A stretch of DNA of 64,000 nucleotides from the NCBI RefSeq assembly GCF_044784365.2, contig NZ_CP173065.2. One strand, given 5' to 3'. Origin of the DNA: Cetobacterium_A somerae (lineage in GTDB: Bacteria; Fusobacteriota; Fusobacteriia; Fusobacteriales; Fusobacteriaceae). Shown here piece by piece: positions 28,105 to 36,703 of the stretch. A model generated the notes under the pieces. It had not been told where the DNA came from. It did not search any database and saw only the letters and a program-made list of their open reading frames with translations. Position numbers and translations under genes: made by a program. How positions within the stretch are numbered: position 1 is the stretch's first letter; the number at the start of each line of letters is the position of its first letter.

Positions 28105-29169
28105 GTGATAAAAAAGTTACTGATAATATCAATATCATTAATATTATTTGGATGTGGTAGTAATAATGGCAAACAGAAATCAAAAGAAATTTTAGGAAAA
28201 AATATTAAAATATCTGAAATAAAACCAGAATCAATAATACGTCTAAATATATCGAGTGGAGTAACAGAACCTTTAAATGAAGTTAAAGTTGTAACTAAAA
28301 CAGGTGGAACTGTAAAAAGGATAAATTTTAAAAATGGAGATAAAGTAAAAAAAGGTCAAATTATATTAGTTTTAGAGGATCAAGAAGTGCAATCAGCTTA
28401 TTTAAAAGCTCAAGCAACATATATCTCTAATAAGGCAGATTTTGAAATAAAGAAAAAAAATTATGAAAAATTTAAGCAACTTTATGAAAAACAACTTATA
28501 TCTGAAGAGGAGTATTTAGTGAAGAAAACTAATTTTCTTCAAGGAGAAAGTGCTTTGAAAAACTCAGAAGCGACTTATTTGGCTGCTAAGAAAGATTATG
28601 AAGATTTAATTGTCAAAGCAAAATTAAATGGAGTTATTACAGATTTAAATTTAAAGCTTTATGAAAAAATAACACCAAATAGTGATTTGGTAACAGTTGT
28701 TGATGATAGTAAAATGCTTGTAAAAACTGGAGTATCAGTCCATGAAATAAGTGAATTATCTGTTGGTAATAAAGCAGAAATAGATTTGGAAGGAATTGAA
28801 AATAACTATTTTGGTAATGTATATGAAATAAATCCCGTAGCAAATAAAGATAATAAAAAATATCAGATAAAAGTAGAAATTGAAAATCCAGAGGGAAAAA
28901 TAAAAAAAGGAATGTACTCTAAGGTTTTAGTTGAAACAGGAAGCAAAAGAGGATACCTAGTTCCTAAAAATGCGATTGTTATAAAGGAACTATATTCATA
29001 TATCTTCGTAGTAGAAAACGGAGAGGCTAAGAGGATAAAGGTAGAAAGAGGATATTCAAATAATGAAAAACAAGAGATTATAAGTGATGAACTTTATTCA
29101 AATATGAAACTTGTGACAGAGGGACAATTTTTATTAGAAGATAGAGATAAAGTTAATATTTTAAATTAG
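28105..29169 (+). CDS. RND efflux periplasmic adaptor, lipoprotein
   Basis: 354 residues from a GTG start behind TTGGAGGA. Lipoprotein signal with LFGC (Cys17). Order is a lipoyl-like half (KRINFKNGDKVKKGQIILVLED), a coiled-coil hairpin (about 95-165), the second lipoyl half (IVKAKLNGVITDLNL), then beta-barrel and membrane-proximal domains. It links the inner-membrane pump encoded nine bases downstream to an outer-membrane channel, which is not in the window. Confidence 0.93.
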   Translation: MIKKLLIISISLILFGCGSNNGKQKSKEILGKNIKISEIKPESIIRLNISSGVTEPLNEVKVVTKTGGTVKRINFKNGDKVKKGQIILVLEDQEVQSAYLKAQATYISNKADFEIKKKNYEKFKQLYEKQLISEEEYLVKKTNFLQGESALKNSEATYLAAKKDYEDLIVKAKLNGVITDLNLKLYEKITPNSDLVTVVDDSKMLVKTGVSVHEISELSVGNKAEIDLEGIENNYFGNVYEINPVANKDNKKYQIKVEIENPEGKIKKGMYSKVLVETGSKRGYLVPKNAIVIKELYSYIFVVENGEAKRIKVERGYSNNEKQEIISDELYSNMKLVTEGQFLLEDRDKVNILN

Positions 29170-29178
29170 GGGGAACAG

Positions 29179-32100
29179 ATGAATATAGCACAATTTTCAA
29201 TAAAACGTCCTGTTGTCACTATGATGATAATAATATCAATGGTTATACTAGGAATATTAACATTAGTTAATTTAAAAACACAACTTATGCCAAATTATAA
29301 TATGCCAATGGCTGCAATTAGAGTAAGTTGGAAAGGCGCCTCTCCAGATGATATGGAGAAGTTAGTTACAAAAGAAATTGAAAAAGGTTTAACAAGTGTG
29401 GAAGGAATAAAAAGAATTACAACTAAATCAACTATGGGAAAATCAGCACTAACAGTTGAATTTGAATACGGTGTTATTATAGATAATAAAGTTAATGATT
29501 TAGTAACAGCTGTTAGTAGAATAAGAAATAGTTTACCAGATGATATTGATGAACCAGTTATAAGAAAAACATCATCTTCTGGAGATAGAGTAATGCTTAT
29601 TGGATTAAGAGGAGAGGATCTAATAAACTTAAAAAGTTTTGCAGATAACGTTGTTATACCAAGGTTAGAAAGAATAGAGGGTGTTGGAACCGTAAGTGTT
29701 TTTGGTGGATTAGAAAAGGAGATAAGTATAAATATTGATCCAGAGAAATTAGAGGCATATAATCTTACAGTTACGGATTTGTATAGTACATTAAAAAGTG
29801 CTAGTTTAAACTTCCCATCTGGATATATACGAGAAGGTGATAAAGAATACTTGGTAAAAGTATCAGGGGAAGCTAAAACTTTAGAAGATATTCAAGAAAT
29901 AGTTTTAAAAAATTCAAATGGAGATACCCTATATTTAACAGATATAGCAGATGTTAATTTAGGAATAAAAGATAGAAGTAGTTATGGTAGAACTGATGGA
30001 ATTGAAAATATTATAATAAATATAGAAAAGAGTGATGTTGGAAACACAGTTGAAATCTCTAAGATAGCAAAAGAGGAGTTAAAAAAGATGGAGCCTCTTT
30101 TACCTAAAGGAGCATCGTTTACTATAAATAGAGATTCTGCTGTGGATATAACGAGATCTATAAATACAGTTGAAAATAATGCTATAACAGGCCTTGTATT
30201 AGCTGGAATAATACTATTTATTTTTTTAAGAGACTGGAGAGCAACGTTAGTTGTAACAGTGGCTATACCAGTTTCAATAATTGCAACATTTGGATTCTTT
30301 GGAGCTAAAGGAATGACGTTAAATATAATATCTTTAATGGGATTATCTTTAGGAGTGGGAATGTTAGTAGATAACTCAATAGTTGTTTTAGATAATATCT
30401 TTAGACATTTAACTGAGCTAGGACAAGATAGAATGGAAGCATCGGAAAATGGAGCTACAGAAGTTATTATTCCAATAATAGCTTCAACAGCAACAACAAT
30501 CGCTGTGTTTATTCCTATAGTTATAAGAGAGGGAAGAGCGAAAGAGATTTATAAAGATATGGCATATTCAATAACATTTTCTTTATTAGCATCGTTGATA
30601 ATAGCTATAACTTTTGTACCAATGGTATCAAGTAGAATTTTAAAATCTAAAAATACAGTACATGAAGAAGGAAGAGTTTTAAAGTATATAAAAAAATATT
30701 ATTCAAAGATATTATCAAATTCTTTAAAACATAAAGCGATAGTTATTATAAGTATGGTAGCTTTGTTTATAGGAGTTGTAGGATATGGAGCTAGAAATAT
30801 TGGCGGAGAGTTTATGCCAACAACTGATGATGGAATATATAGTATTATAGCTGAACTTCCAAGTGGGATGGAGATTGAAAAAGCTAATAGAGTAGCAAAA
30901 GAGCTGGAATCTATTGTAGAAAAGGATTCTCAAACAAAAAAATTTATATCTTCAGTAGGGAAAGAAGCAGTCTCAATAATTGTAGATATAGGACCTAAAA
31001 GTGATAGAGATAAAAAAGTGCAACAAATAATGGGAGAGACAAGAAAAAAGATATCACATATTCCAGATGTAAAATTAAATTTAGTTCCTAGAATGGCTTT
31101 TGGAAGAGGAACAGGAAGAGATATAACTTTAATTTTAAAATCTGATGATCTAAATCAATTAGGTTATGTTTCAAAAGTAATTTCAGAAAAAATGGCAGCA
31201 AATCCAGGATTTACAGATATAAATAACTCTATGGTTAATGGAAATCCAGAAGTGAGAATACTTTTAGATAGAAAAAAAATGGAGTATTATGGAGTTAAAG
31301 TTAATGATTTAACACTTTCAGTAAGTTATCAAATCTTAGGTGGAGCTCCAATAAAGATAAAAACAGCAAATGAAGAAGTAGATGTAAGTTTAAGACTTGC
31401 TGAAGAGTTTAGAAATTCACCTGAAAAAATAAAGGAGATGAGAATAAAATCTCAAAATGGTGGAGTTGTAAAATTAAAAGATATAGCTACTTTTGAAATT
31501 GGTGAAGGAGCATATGGAATTGATAAAGAGGATAAAATTACAATGGTAACTATTGACGCGAATACTTCTAATGGTTTAGATTTAGTAACAGGTCAAAAGT
31601 ATATAAAAGAGATTTTAGATGAGGTAGGACTACCAAAAACAATAACATATTCTTTTGGTGGAAGTGGAAGAAATATGGCAGAAGTAAATGAACAACTAAA
31701 GTTTGCATTTATGGTTGCAATGTTTTTAGTTTACTTTATATTAGCTGCTCAATTTGAATCATATATACTTCCAATAATAGTAATGGGAACTGTTCCGTTG
31801 TCAATAATAGGTGTCTATAGCGGATTATTAGTAACGGGACAAAAAACAAATACGATGGTTTTTGTTGGAATCATTATGCTAGCAGGAATAGTTGTAAATA
31901 ACGCAATAGTTTTAATAGATTATATAAAGATTCTTTTAGAAAGAGAGTTACCTTTAGATCAGGCTATACTAGAAGCAGGAAAAACAAGATTAAGACCAAT
32001 TTTTATGACAACAATGACAACAGTGTTTGGAATGGTTCCTTTATCTTTAGGAATAGGGCAAGGTAGTGAAATGTATAAGGGAATGGCCATAGCAGTTATA

Positions 32101-32199
32101 TTTGGATTAATTTTCTCAACATTATTAACACTAATTTTAATTCCTGTACTCTTTTATGTTTATGAAGTAGGAAAAAAGAAAATTTCAAAGTATATCTAG
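29179..32199 (+). CDS. RND efflux transporter permease (AcrB/HAE family)
   Basis: 1006 residues. N-terminal IKRPVVTMMIIISMVILG, the TM4 proton-relay region SLGVGMLVDNSIVVLDNI with its aspartates, and the C-terminal GIVVNNAIVLIDYI and ARLRP-like TRLRPIFMTT segments are typical of HAE-type pumps. It expels hydrophobic compounds using the proton gradient with the adaptor just upstream. Length is slightly below that of AcrB. Confidence 0.95.
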   Translation: MNIAQFSIKRPVVTMMIIISMVILGILTLVNLKTQLMPNYNMPMAAIRVSWKGASPDDMEKLVTKEIEKGLTSVEGIKRITTKSTMGKSALTVEFEYGVIIDNKVNDLVTAVSRIRNSLPDDIDEPVIRKTSSSGDRVMLIGLRGEDLINLKSFADNVVIPRLERIEGVGTVSVFGGLEKEISINIDPEKLEAYNLTVTDLYSTLKSASLNFPSGYIREGDKEYLVKVSGEAKTLEDIQEIVLKNSNGDTLYLTDIADVNLGIKDRSSYGRTDGIENIIINIEKSDVGNTVEISKIAKEELKKMEPLLPKGASFTINRDSAVDITRSINTVENNAITGLVLAGIILFIFLRDWRATLVVTVAIPVSIIATFGFFGAKGMTLNIISLMGLSLGVGMLVDNSIVVLDNIFRHLTELGQDRMEASENGATEVIIPIIASTATTIAVFIPIVIREGRAKEIYKDMAYSITFSLLASLIIAITFVPMVSSRILKSKNTVHEEGRVLKYIKKYYSKILSNSLKHKAIVIISMVALFIGVVGYGARNIGGEFMPTTDDGIYSIIAELPSGMEIEKANRVAKELESIVEKDSQTKKFISSVGKEAVSIIVDIGPKSDRDKKVQQIMGETRKKISHIPDVKLNLVPRMAFGRGTGRDITLILKSDDLNQLGYVSKVISEKMAANPGFTDINNSMVNGNPEVRILLDRKKMEYYGVKVNDLTLSVSYQILGGAPIKIKTANEEVDVSLRLAEEFRNSPEKIKEMRIKSQNGGVVKLKDIATFEIGEGAYGIDKEDKITMVTIDANTSNGLDLVTGQKYIKEILDEVGLPKTITYSFGGSGRNMAEVNEQLKFAFMVAMFLVYFILAAQFESYILPIIVMGTVPLSIIGVYSGLLVTGQKTNTMVFVGIIMLAGIVVNNAIVLIDYIKILLERELPLDQAILEAGKTRLRPIFMTTMTTVFGMVPLSLGIGQGSEMYKGMAIAVIFGLIFSTLLTLILIPVLFYVYEVGKKKISKYI

Positions 32200-32236
32200 T
32201 ATATAGTTTCATAAAAATTGATTAGAGGGGTATGTT

Positions 32237-33175
32237 ATGAAAAATAAATTTAGATATTTACTTTTAGGAATGTTTTCTATTTTTAGCTTTTTAATATCTA
32301 GTGCAGCAACAATTGAAAAGGATTTGACTTATAATAAGTATACTTTAAAAGATACTTATAAATATGGTAAAATTACAAGAGAATTTCAATGGGATAAAAT
32401 ATCTAGATATTTAGATCGATTAGATAGTTTTCAAGGAGAAAATATTAGATTTGGAACGTTAAAAAATTACAAAAATATAAATGGGTTACCACCAGTAGCA
32501 AGACAAATAGCTATGGAAAAATATAGTGATGGATCAAGACCTTCAGTAAAAGATAAATTTGGGAATAGAAGAAGTCAAGGAATACCACTATATATAGAGG
32601 GACAAATGGATAGACCAGAAAGATATGCTCCAGATGGTTCTTTAATCTCTATTTCATCAAGAGATTTAGAAAATTATAAAGTTAAAGTTGAGGATATAGA
32701 TGGAGAATGGATAGTTCCAGCTAGATATGTAAAAGAGATACAAGCAAATAACTTTCCAAGAGTAGTAGTTGTAGATAGGAAAAATCAGAACATAGCAACT
32801 TTAGAAAAAGTTGGAGAGGTTTGGAAAGTAAGAAGTATGAATCCAGCATCTACTGGATTGGACAGACCACCATATCAATTACCAACACCTTTAGGTGTAT
32901 TTGTAGTTCAAGGGAAAAAGTATAAAATGGAATATTTAAAAGATGGTAGTCATACAGAGATTGACGGTTATGCACCATATGCAAGTAGATTTTCAGGAGG
33001 AGGATATATTCATGGAGTTCCAGTTAATTTACCAAGAACGGAGATGATTGAATACAGTCCAACTTTAGGAACAACTCCAAGATCTCATATGTGTGTTAGA
33101 AATGCGACTTCTCATGCTAAGTATGTTTATGAATGGGCAGAGACAAATAAAGGATTAGTTATAGTAATTGAATAA
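32237..33175 (+). CDS. Exported L,D-transpeptidase, YkuD family
   Basis: 312 residues with a signal peptide (about 1-24). The YkuD active site is near the C terminus: YIHGVPVNLP with the first histidine and RSHMCVRN with the catalytic cysteine (SHMC in place of the usual SHGC). It cross-links peptidoglycan or attaches proteins to it in the periplasm. It is 37 bases after the RND pump gene and may share its transcript. Confidence 0.87.
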   Translation: MKNKFRYLLLGMFSIFSFLISSAATIEKDLTYNKYTLKDTYKYGKITREFQWDKISRYLDRLDSFQGENIRFGTLKNYKNINGLPPVARQIAMEKYSDGSRPSVKDKFGNRRSQGIPLYIEGQMDRPERYAPDGSLISISSRDLENYKVKVEDIDGEWIVPARYVKEIQANNFPRVVVVDRKNQNIATLEKVGEVWKVRSMNPASTGLDRPPYQLPTPLGVFVVQGKKYKMEYLKDGSHTEIDGYAPYASRFSGGGYIHGVPVNLPRTEMIEYSPTLGTTPRSHMCVRNATSHAKYVYEWAETNKGLVIVIE

Positions 33176-33187
33176 AGGACATAAATA

Positions 33188-33219
33188 GAGTCAAGAATGT
33201 GAAATTCTTGACTTTTTTT
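33188..33219 (+). terminator. Terminator after the first L,D-transpeptidase
   Basis: Hairpin GTCAAGAAT/ATTCTTGAC followed by TTTTTTT. Confidence 0.9.
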
Positions 33220-33280
33220 ATGTAAAATGATAGAATAAAATGGGTTTTATTAGGAAAAAAAGTATTAAGTGGAGGTTTTT

Positions 33281-33979
33281 GTGTTAGGGAAAAAGTATTT
33301 AATGTTAGCTCTTATTTTAGGTTCAATATCAACAACATCATTTGGTTTTACATTAAAGAATCCTACAAAAACAGAGTTAAAATCATCAAAAGTAGTGTTA
33401 GAAGATAATGAAAAAAGATTATATGAAGAGATTGGATTAAATGGAAAATTAAATTATGATGTTTTCAAAACAGCTTTAAACGGGTATAACAAAATTGATG
33501 GAAGAAAAAAAGAGTTATTAACAATAATAGACTATTCAAAGCCATCAACAGAAAAGAGATTTTTTGTAATTGATATGGATAAGAAAGAACTACTTGTATA
33601 TTCACATGTATCTCATGGTAAAAACAGTGGTGGAAACATAGCAACTTCATTTTCAAATAAAGTTAGTTCAAATAAAAGTTCTTTAGGATTTTTTTTAACT
33701 GAGAATACATACATGGGTGGAAATGGATATTCGTTAGTTCTAAATGGTTTAGAAAAAGGTATAAATGATAAGGCAAAAGATAGATATATAGTAATTCATG
33801 GAGCAGATTATGCAAATCCTAAAGTTGCTAAATCTCAAGGAAGATTAGGAAGAAGTTTAGGGTGTCCAGCATTACCAAGAGATATTTCTAAAAAAGCTAT
33901 AGATATGATAAAAAATGGATCAGTTTTATTTGTATATGGTAATGATACAAATTATTTAGAGAGAAGTAACTATGTATAA
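33281..33979 (+). CDS. Murein L,D-transpeptidase catalytic domain protein (YkuD_2 type)
   Basis: 232 residues from the GTG at 33281; the earlier GTG at 33269 overlaps the GGAGG ribosome binding site. A signal peptide ends near TTSFG. The YkuD_2 motifs are VIHGADYAN and GRLGRSLGCPALP with the catalytic cysteine. It is a second, unrelated-subfamily L,D-transpeptidase beside the first, so envelope peptidoglycan remodelling is a theme here. Confidence 0.87.
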   Translation: MLGKKYLMLALILGSISTTSFGFTLKNPTKTELKSSKVVLEDNEKRLYEEIGLNGKLNYDVFKTALNGYNKIDGRKKELLTIIDYSKPSTEKRFFVIDMDKKELLVYSHVSHGKNSGGNIATSFSNKVSSNKSSLGFFLTENTYMGGNGYSLVLNGLEKGINDKAKDRYIVIHGADYANPKVAKSQGRLGRSLGCPALPRDISKKAIDMIKNGSVLFVYGNDTNYLERSNYV

Positions 33980-33987
33980 TATAATAA

Positions 33988-34024
33988 TAAAAGCAGCTAA
34001 AATGATTTAGTTGCTTTTATTATT
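33988..34024. terminator. Bidirectional terminator
   Basis: Hairpin AAAAGCAGCTAAA/TTTAGTTGCTTTT between convergent genes. Confidence 0.85.
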
Positions 34025-34888
34025 ATAAAGGTTTTGATGCTTAATATGAATATCCATTTGTGGAAATGGAATAACAATATTAACTGAATCAAGTGAAGGT
34101 TTGATATTTTTTAAGATATCAAAGTATGTATCCCAATAAACCTCATTTTTAGTCCAAACTTTTAATGCTATATCAATTGAACTATTATTGTATTTTTCTA
34201 TATTTATAAAAGGAGCAGGATTTTTTAAAATATTTTTATTATTTTTTATCAAATCATTTAAAACTTGAAAAACTTGATCAATATTTGTTTCATAAGCTAC
34301 AGAAATTACAATTTTCATTCTTCGATTTGGTGTCTTTGAATAATTAATAACTTGATTATTTATAACGTTTCCATTTGGAATAGTTACGATATCACCACTA
34401 AAAGTAGTAATTGTAGTAGAAAAAACATCAATAGATGAAATAAGACCATAGTTACCAATAACTTCTACTTCATCATCAACAGAGTAGGTTTTAAAAATTA
34501 AAATTATTAACCCTCCAACAAAGTTGGAAAGATTATCTTTTAAGGCTAATCCTACACCTATTCCGATACTACCTAGAAAAGCTATTAGGGATGTATGTTG
34601 AAATCCCATTATAAGTAATGAAATAATAAGGAGTATAACTATTGAACCAGTATCAATAATTGAAGATAAAAAAGTTCTAAAAGATGAATCAATAGCTTTA
34701 AAAGCATGAGTTTGATAATATTTAGATAAAAAACTCTTGAAAATTTTCCGTCCAATTATAAAAAATAATAAAGCAATAGCAAATCTAAAAAGAAATATGA
34801 TAAGACTATTGGTTAAATTTACTAAAAACTCTTCGTTTGTAAAAGTGTACATAACTTGTGCTAAAAATCCTTTGTAATGTTCTTCCAT
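34007..34888 (-). CDS. MscS-family mechanosensitive ion channel
   Basis: 293 residues with three membrane segments. The pore-lining TM3 and following beta domain are recognisable from SLIAFLGSIGIGVGLALKDNLSNFVGGLIIL through the VDDEVEVIG and ITIPNG-like VTIPNGNVINNQVINYSKTPNRR block. It releases solutes on hypo-osmotic shock. Its ribosome binding site is AGAGGTGA. Confidence 0.93.
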   Translation of the reverse strand: MEEHYKGFLAQVMYTFTNEEFLVNLTNSLIIFLFRFAIALLFFIIGRKIFKSFLSKYYQTHAFKAIDSSFRTFLSSIIDTGSIVILLIISLLIMGFQHTSLIAFLGSIGIGVGLALKDNLSNFVGGLIILIFKTYSVDDEVEVIGNYGLISSIDVFSTTITTFSGDIVTIPNGNVINNQVINYSKTPNRRMKIVISVAYETNIDQVFQVLNDLIKNNKNILKNPAPFINIEKYNNSSIDIALKVWTKNEVYWDTYFDILKNIKPSLDSVNIVIPFPQMDIHIKHQNLYNNKSN

Positions 34889-34951
34889 AAAATCACCTCT
34901 ATAGTATTTAATTCTTAAAAAAAAATAAATTTCCTTTTAAAATAAAAAGAG

Positions 34952-34980
34952 TTGCTAAGAAATAAAAAATATGCTAAAAT
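34952..34980 (+). promoter_or_regulatory. Promoter of the Phe-rich leader and symporter
   Basis: TTGCTA, a 17-base spacer and TAAAAT. Transcription would start near 34987, before the leader ORF. Confidence 0.65.
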
Positions 34981-35010
34981 AACAAAAGTGTAAAAAAATA
35001 GGAGGGAACA

Positions 35011-35139
35011 ATGTTAAGAAAAAGGCTAAAAAAGAAAAGAAAAATTACATCATTTTCATTTTTTTCATTTTTTAATTCTTTGTTCTTTTCTTTTAATTAT
35101 TATATATTTATAAATAGGAATGGTAACTATATTATATAG
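35011..35139 (+). CDS. Phe/Tyr-rich leader peptide
   Basis: A 42-residue ORF with an excellent AGGAGGG site five bases upstream. Residues 2-12 are mostly Lys and Arg; residues 15-33 include nine Phe and two Tyr (FSFFSFF, then FFSF, YYIF). The stop codon lies in the loop of the following terminator. A purine tract at 35030-35041 is complementary over 12 bases to the Phe-codon tract at 35083-35094. This looks like a translated attenuator sensing charged tRNA-Phe (and perhaps Tyr). A chance ORF across a U-rich leader is the alternative. Confidence 0.65.
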   Translation: MLRKRLKKKRKITSFSFFSFFNSLFFSFNYYIFINRNGNYII

Positions 35140-35160
35140 TTGCTATTCCTATTTTTTTTA
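35113..35160 (+). terminator. Attenuator terminator before the symporter gene
   Basis: Nineteen-base arms, AATAGGAATGGTAACTATA and TATAGTTGCTATTCCTATT, followed by eight Ts, 20 bases before the symporter start. It overlaps the 3' end of the leader ORF, so translation can affect its folding. Confidence 0.85.
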
Positions 35161-35180
35161 GAAAAAATAGGAGAGTGAAA

Positions 35181-36539
35181 ATGAAAAAAAATAATTTAAC
35201 AAAAAAAATATTTTATGCTTTAGTTTTAGGTGTTACTATGGGAGTTGCATTTCTTTTTTTAAGAGAAAATTTAATTGCTCAAGGAAAAGAAAGTGTTTGG
35301 AATACGATAAACTCAATTTTGTTCCAAGATATAACAAAAACAGAGGGAGCTAAATCTTTTGGAATTTTCTATATAATAGGGCAATTATTTATAAATGCGT
35401 TACAATTAGTTATTATACCAATGGTATTTACATCAATAATTATTGCTGTAACAAGCATTCAAGATTCAAAAAGTTTAAAAAGAATATCTTATAAAACTTT
35501 CTTGGGATTTGGATTAAGTTCTGTGTTAGCTCTTCTATATGCATCGATAGTAGGAATGATAGCTTATAAGGCTAATTTATTTTCAGTAGCAATAAATAAA
35601 GTTTCTGGAGCTGGAGGAGCAACATCATCAAATCCATTATTAATAATAATAAAAGCTATTCCACAAAATATAATAGCGGGATTATCAAATAATGGAAATG
35701 TTTTAGTGGCAGTATTTTTAGGAATTTCTGTAGGATTAGTTTTAAATACTATGAATGATGAAAATTCAGTTGTAAAAAAAGGAATATTAGAGTTGAATAA
35801 AATATCACAGATATTCTTAACATTTATAATAAATAAATTTGCTCCAATAGCCATATTTTCATTATTAATGAGAACATTTGCAATTTATGGAATAGGATAT
35901 TTACAAATTGCTAGCATATATTTTGTTTTAACAGCTATAACTTTAATTGTATTCCTTATATTAGGTTATTCATTTATCATATGGATTTCAACAGGATTAA
36001 ATCCAATTCATTTTATGAAAAAAATATCTAATGTTGCAATGTTCGCTTTTTCAACATCATCATCAGCGGCATCATTACCATTGAATACTAAAACAACAAT
36101 TGAAAAATTGGGAGTGGATGAAACAACGACGTCATTTGTATTACCAATGGGAATGACTGTAAATATGAATGGAACTGCAATAATGCAAGTTTTAGCCACT
36201 CTTTTTATCGCAGGAGTAGCAGGTTATGAAATTACAGTATTTAATTTAGCAACAATATCATTATTAGCGTTGTTAGCATCAATTGGAACACCGGCAGCAC
36301 CAGGTAGTGGAGCTATAATTCTATTTACTATTTTAACAGGAATGGGATATAGTAATGAAATTGCGGTATCAGCTTATGCAATAATTTTAGGAATAAATAG
36401 ACCATTAGAGATGTTATTAACATCACTTAATGTTGTAGGAGATAGTGCTGTAGCGGTATATGTTTCAAAAAGTGAAGGAAAATTAGATCATGATATATAC
36501 CATTCTTTAGAAAATAAAGAAGAAAAAATTAAAATCTAA
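35181..36539 (+). CDS. Dicarboxylate/amino acid:cation symporter (DAACS family)
   Basis: 452 residues from the ATG at 35181; the GTG at 35175 touches the AGGAGA site. Family marks are the serine-rich re-entrant loop AFSTSSSAASLPLN, the MGMTVNMNGTAIMQ sodium/substrate segment, and GTPAAPGSGAII with INRPLEMLLTSLNVVGDS. It imports an acidic or neutral amino acid with sodium or protons. The Phe/Tyr-rich leader hints at regulation by aromatic amino acids, so the substrate may not be glutamate. Confidence 0.92.
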   Translation: MKKNNLTKKIFYALVLGVTMGVAFLFLRENLIAQGKESVWNTINSILFQDITKTEGAKSFGIFYIIGQLFINALQLVIIPMVFTSIIIAVTSIQDSKSLKRISYKTFLGFGLSSVLALLYASIVGMIAYKANLFSVAINKVSGAGGATSSNPLLIIIKAIPQNIIAGLSNNGNVLVAVFLGISVGLVLNTMNDENSVVKKGILELNKISQIFLTFIINKFAPIAIFSLLMRTFAIYGIGYLQIASIYFVLTAITLIVFLILGYSFIIWISTGLNPIHFMKKISNVAMFAFSTSSSAASLPLNTKTTIEKLGVDETTTSFVLPMGMTVNMNGTAIMQVLATLFIAGVAGYEITVFNLATISLLALLASIGTPAAPGSGAIILFTILTGMGYSNEIAVSAYAIILGINRPLEMLLTSLNVVGDSAVAVYVSKSEGKLDHDIYHSLENKEEKIKI

Positions 36540-36545
36540 AAAATA

Positions 36546-36580
36546 AAAAAGTAGATACAAGAAAAGTATCTACTTTTTTT
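36546..36580 (+). terminator. Terminator after the symporter
   Basis: Hairpin AAGTAGATAC/GTATCTACTT with a TTTTTT tail. Confidence 0.9.
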
Positions 36581-36582
36581 AC

Positions 36583-36616
36583 AAAAAATAGAAAAGGAGT
36601 TATTTGCATAACTCCA
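36583..36616 (-). terminator. Terminator of the PEPCK/HprK-like gene
   Basis: On the minus strand, GGAGTTAT-GCAA-ATAACTCC is followed by TTTTCTATTTTTT, about 90 bases beyond the stop codon. Confidence 0.85.
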
Positions 36617-36632
36617 AAAACAATGAACAATG

Positions 36633-36683
36633 TGAATTCAAGACAAAACTGAATTAAAATTCAACACTTGAATTATAATTCAA
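36633..36683. repeat. Cluster of AATTCAA/TTGAATT palindromes
   Basis: GAATTCAAG, GAATTAAAATTC and the perfect 16-base palindrome TTGAATTATAATTCAA lie within 51 bases in the 3' untranslated region of the minus-strand gene. They could be protein-binding or RNA-stability elements; no known family recognised. Confidence 0.5.
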
Positions 36684-36703
36684 ATTTTATAAAAAAGCAA
36701 GAA

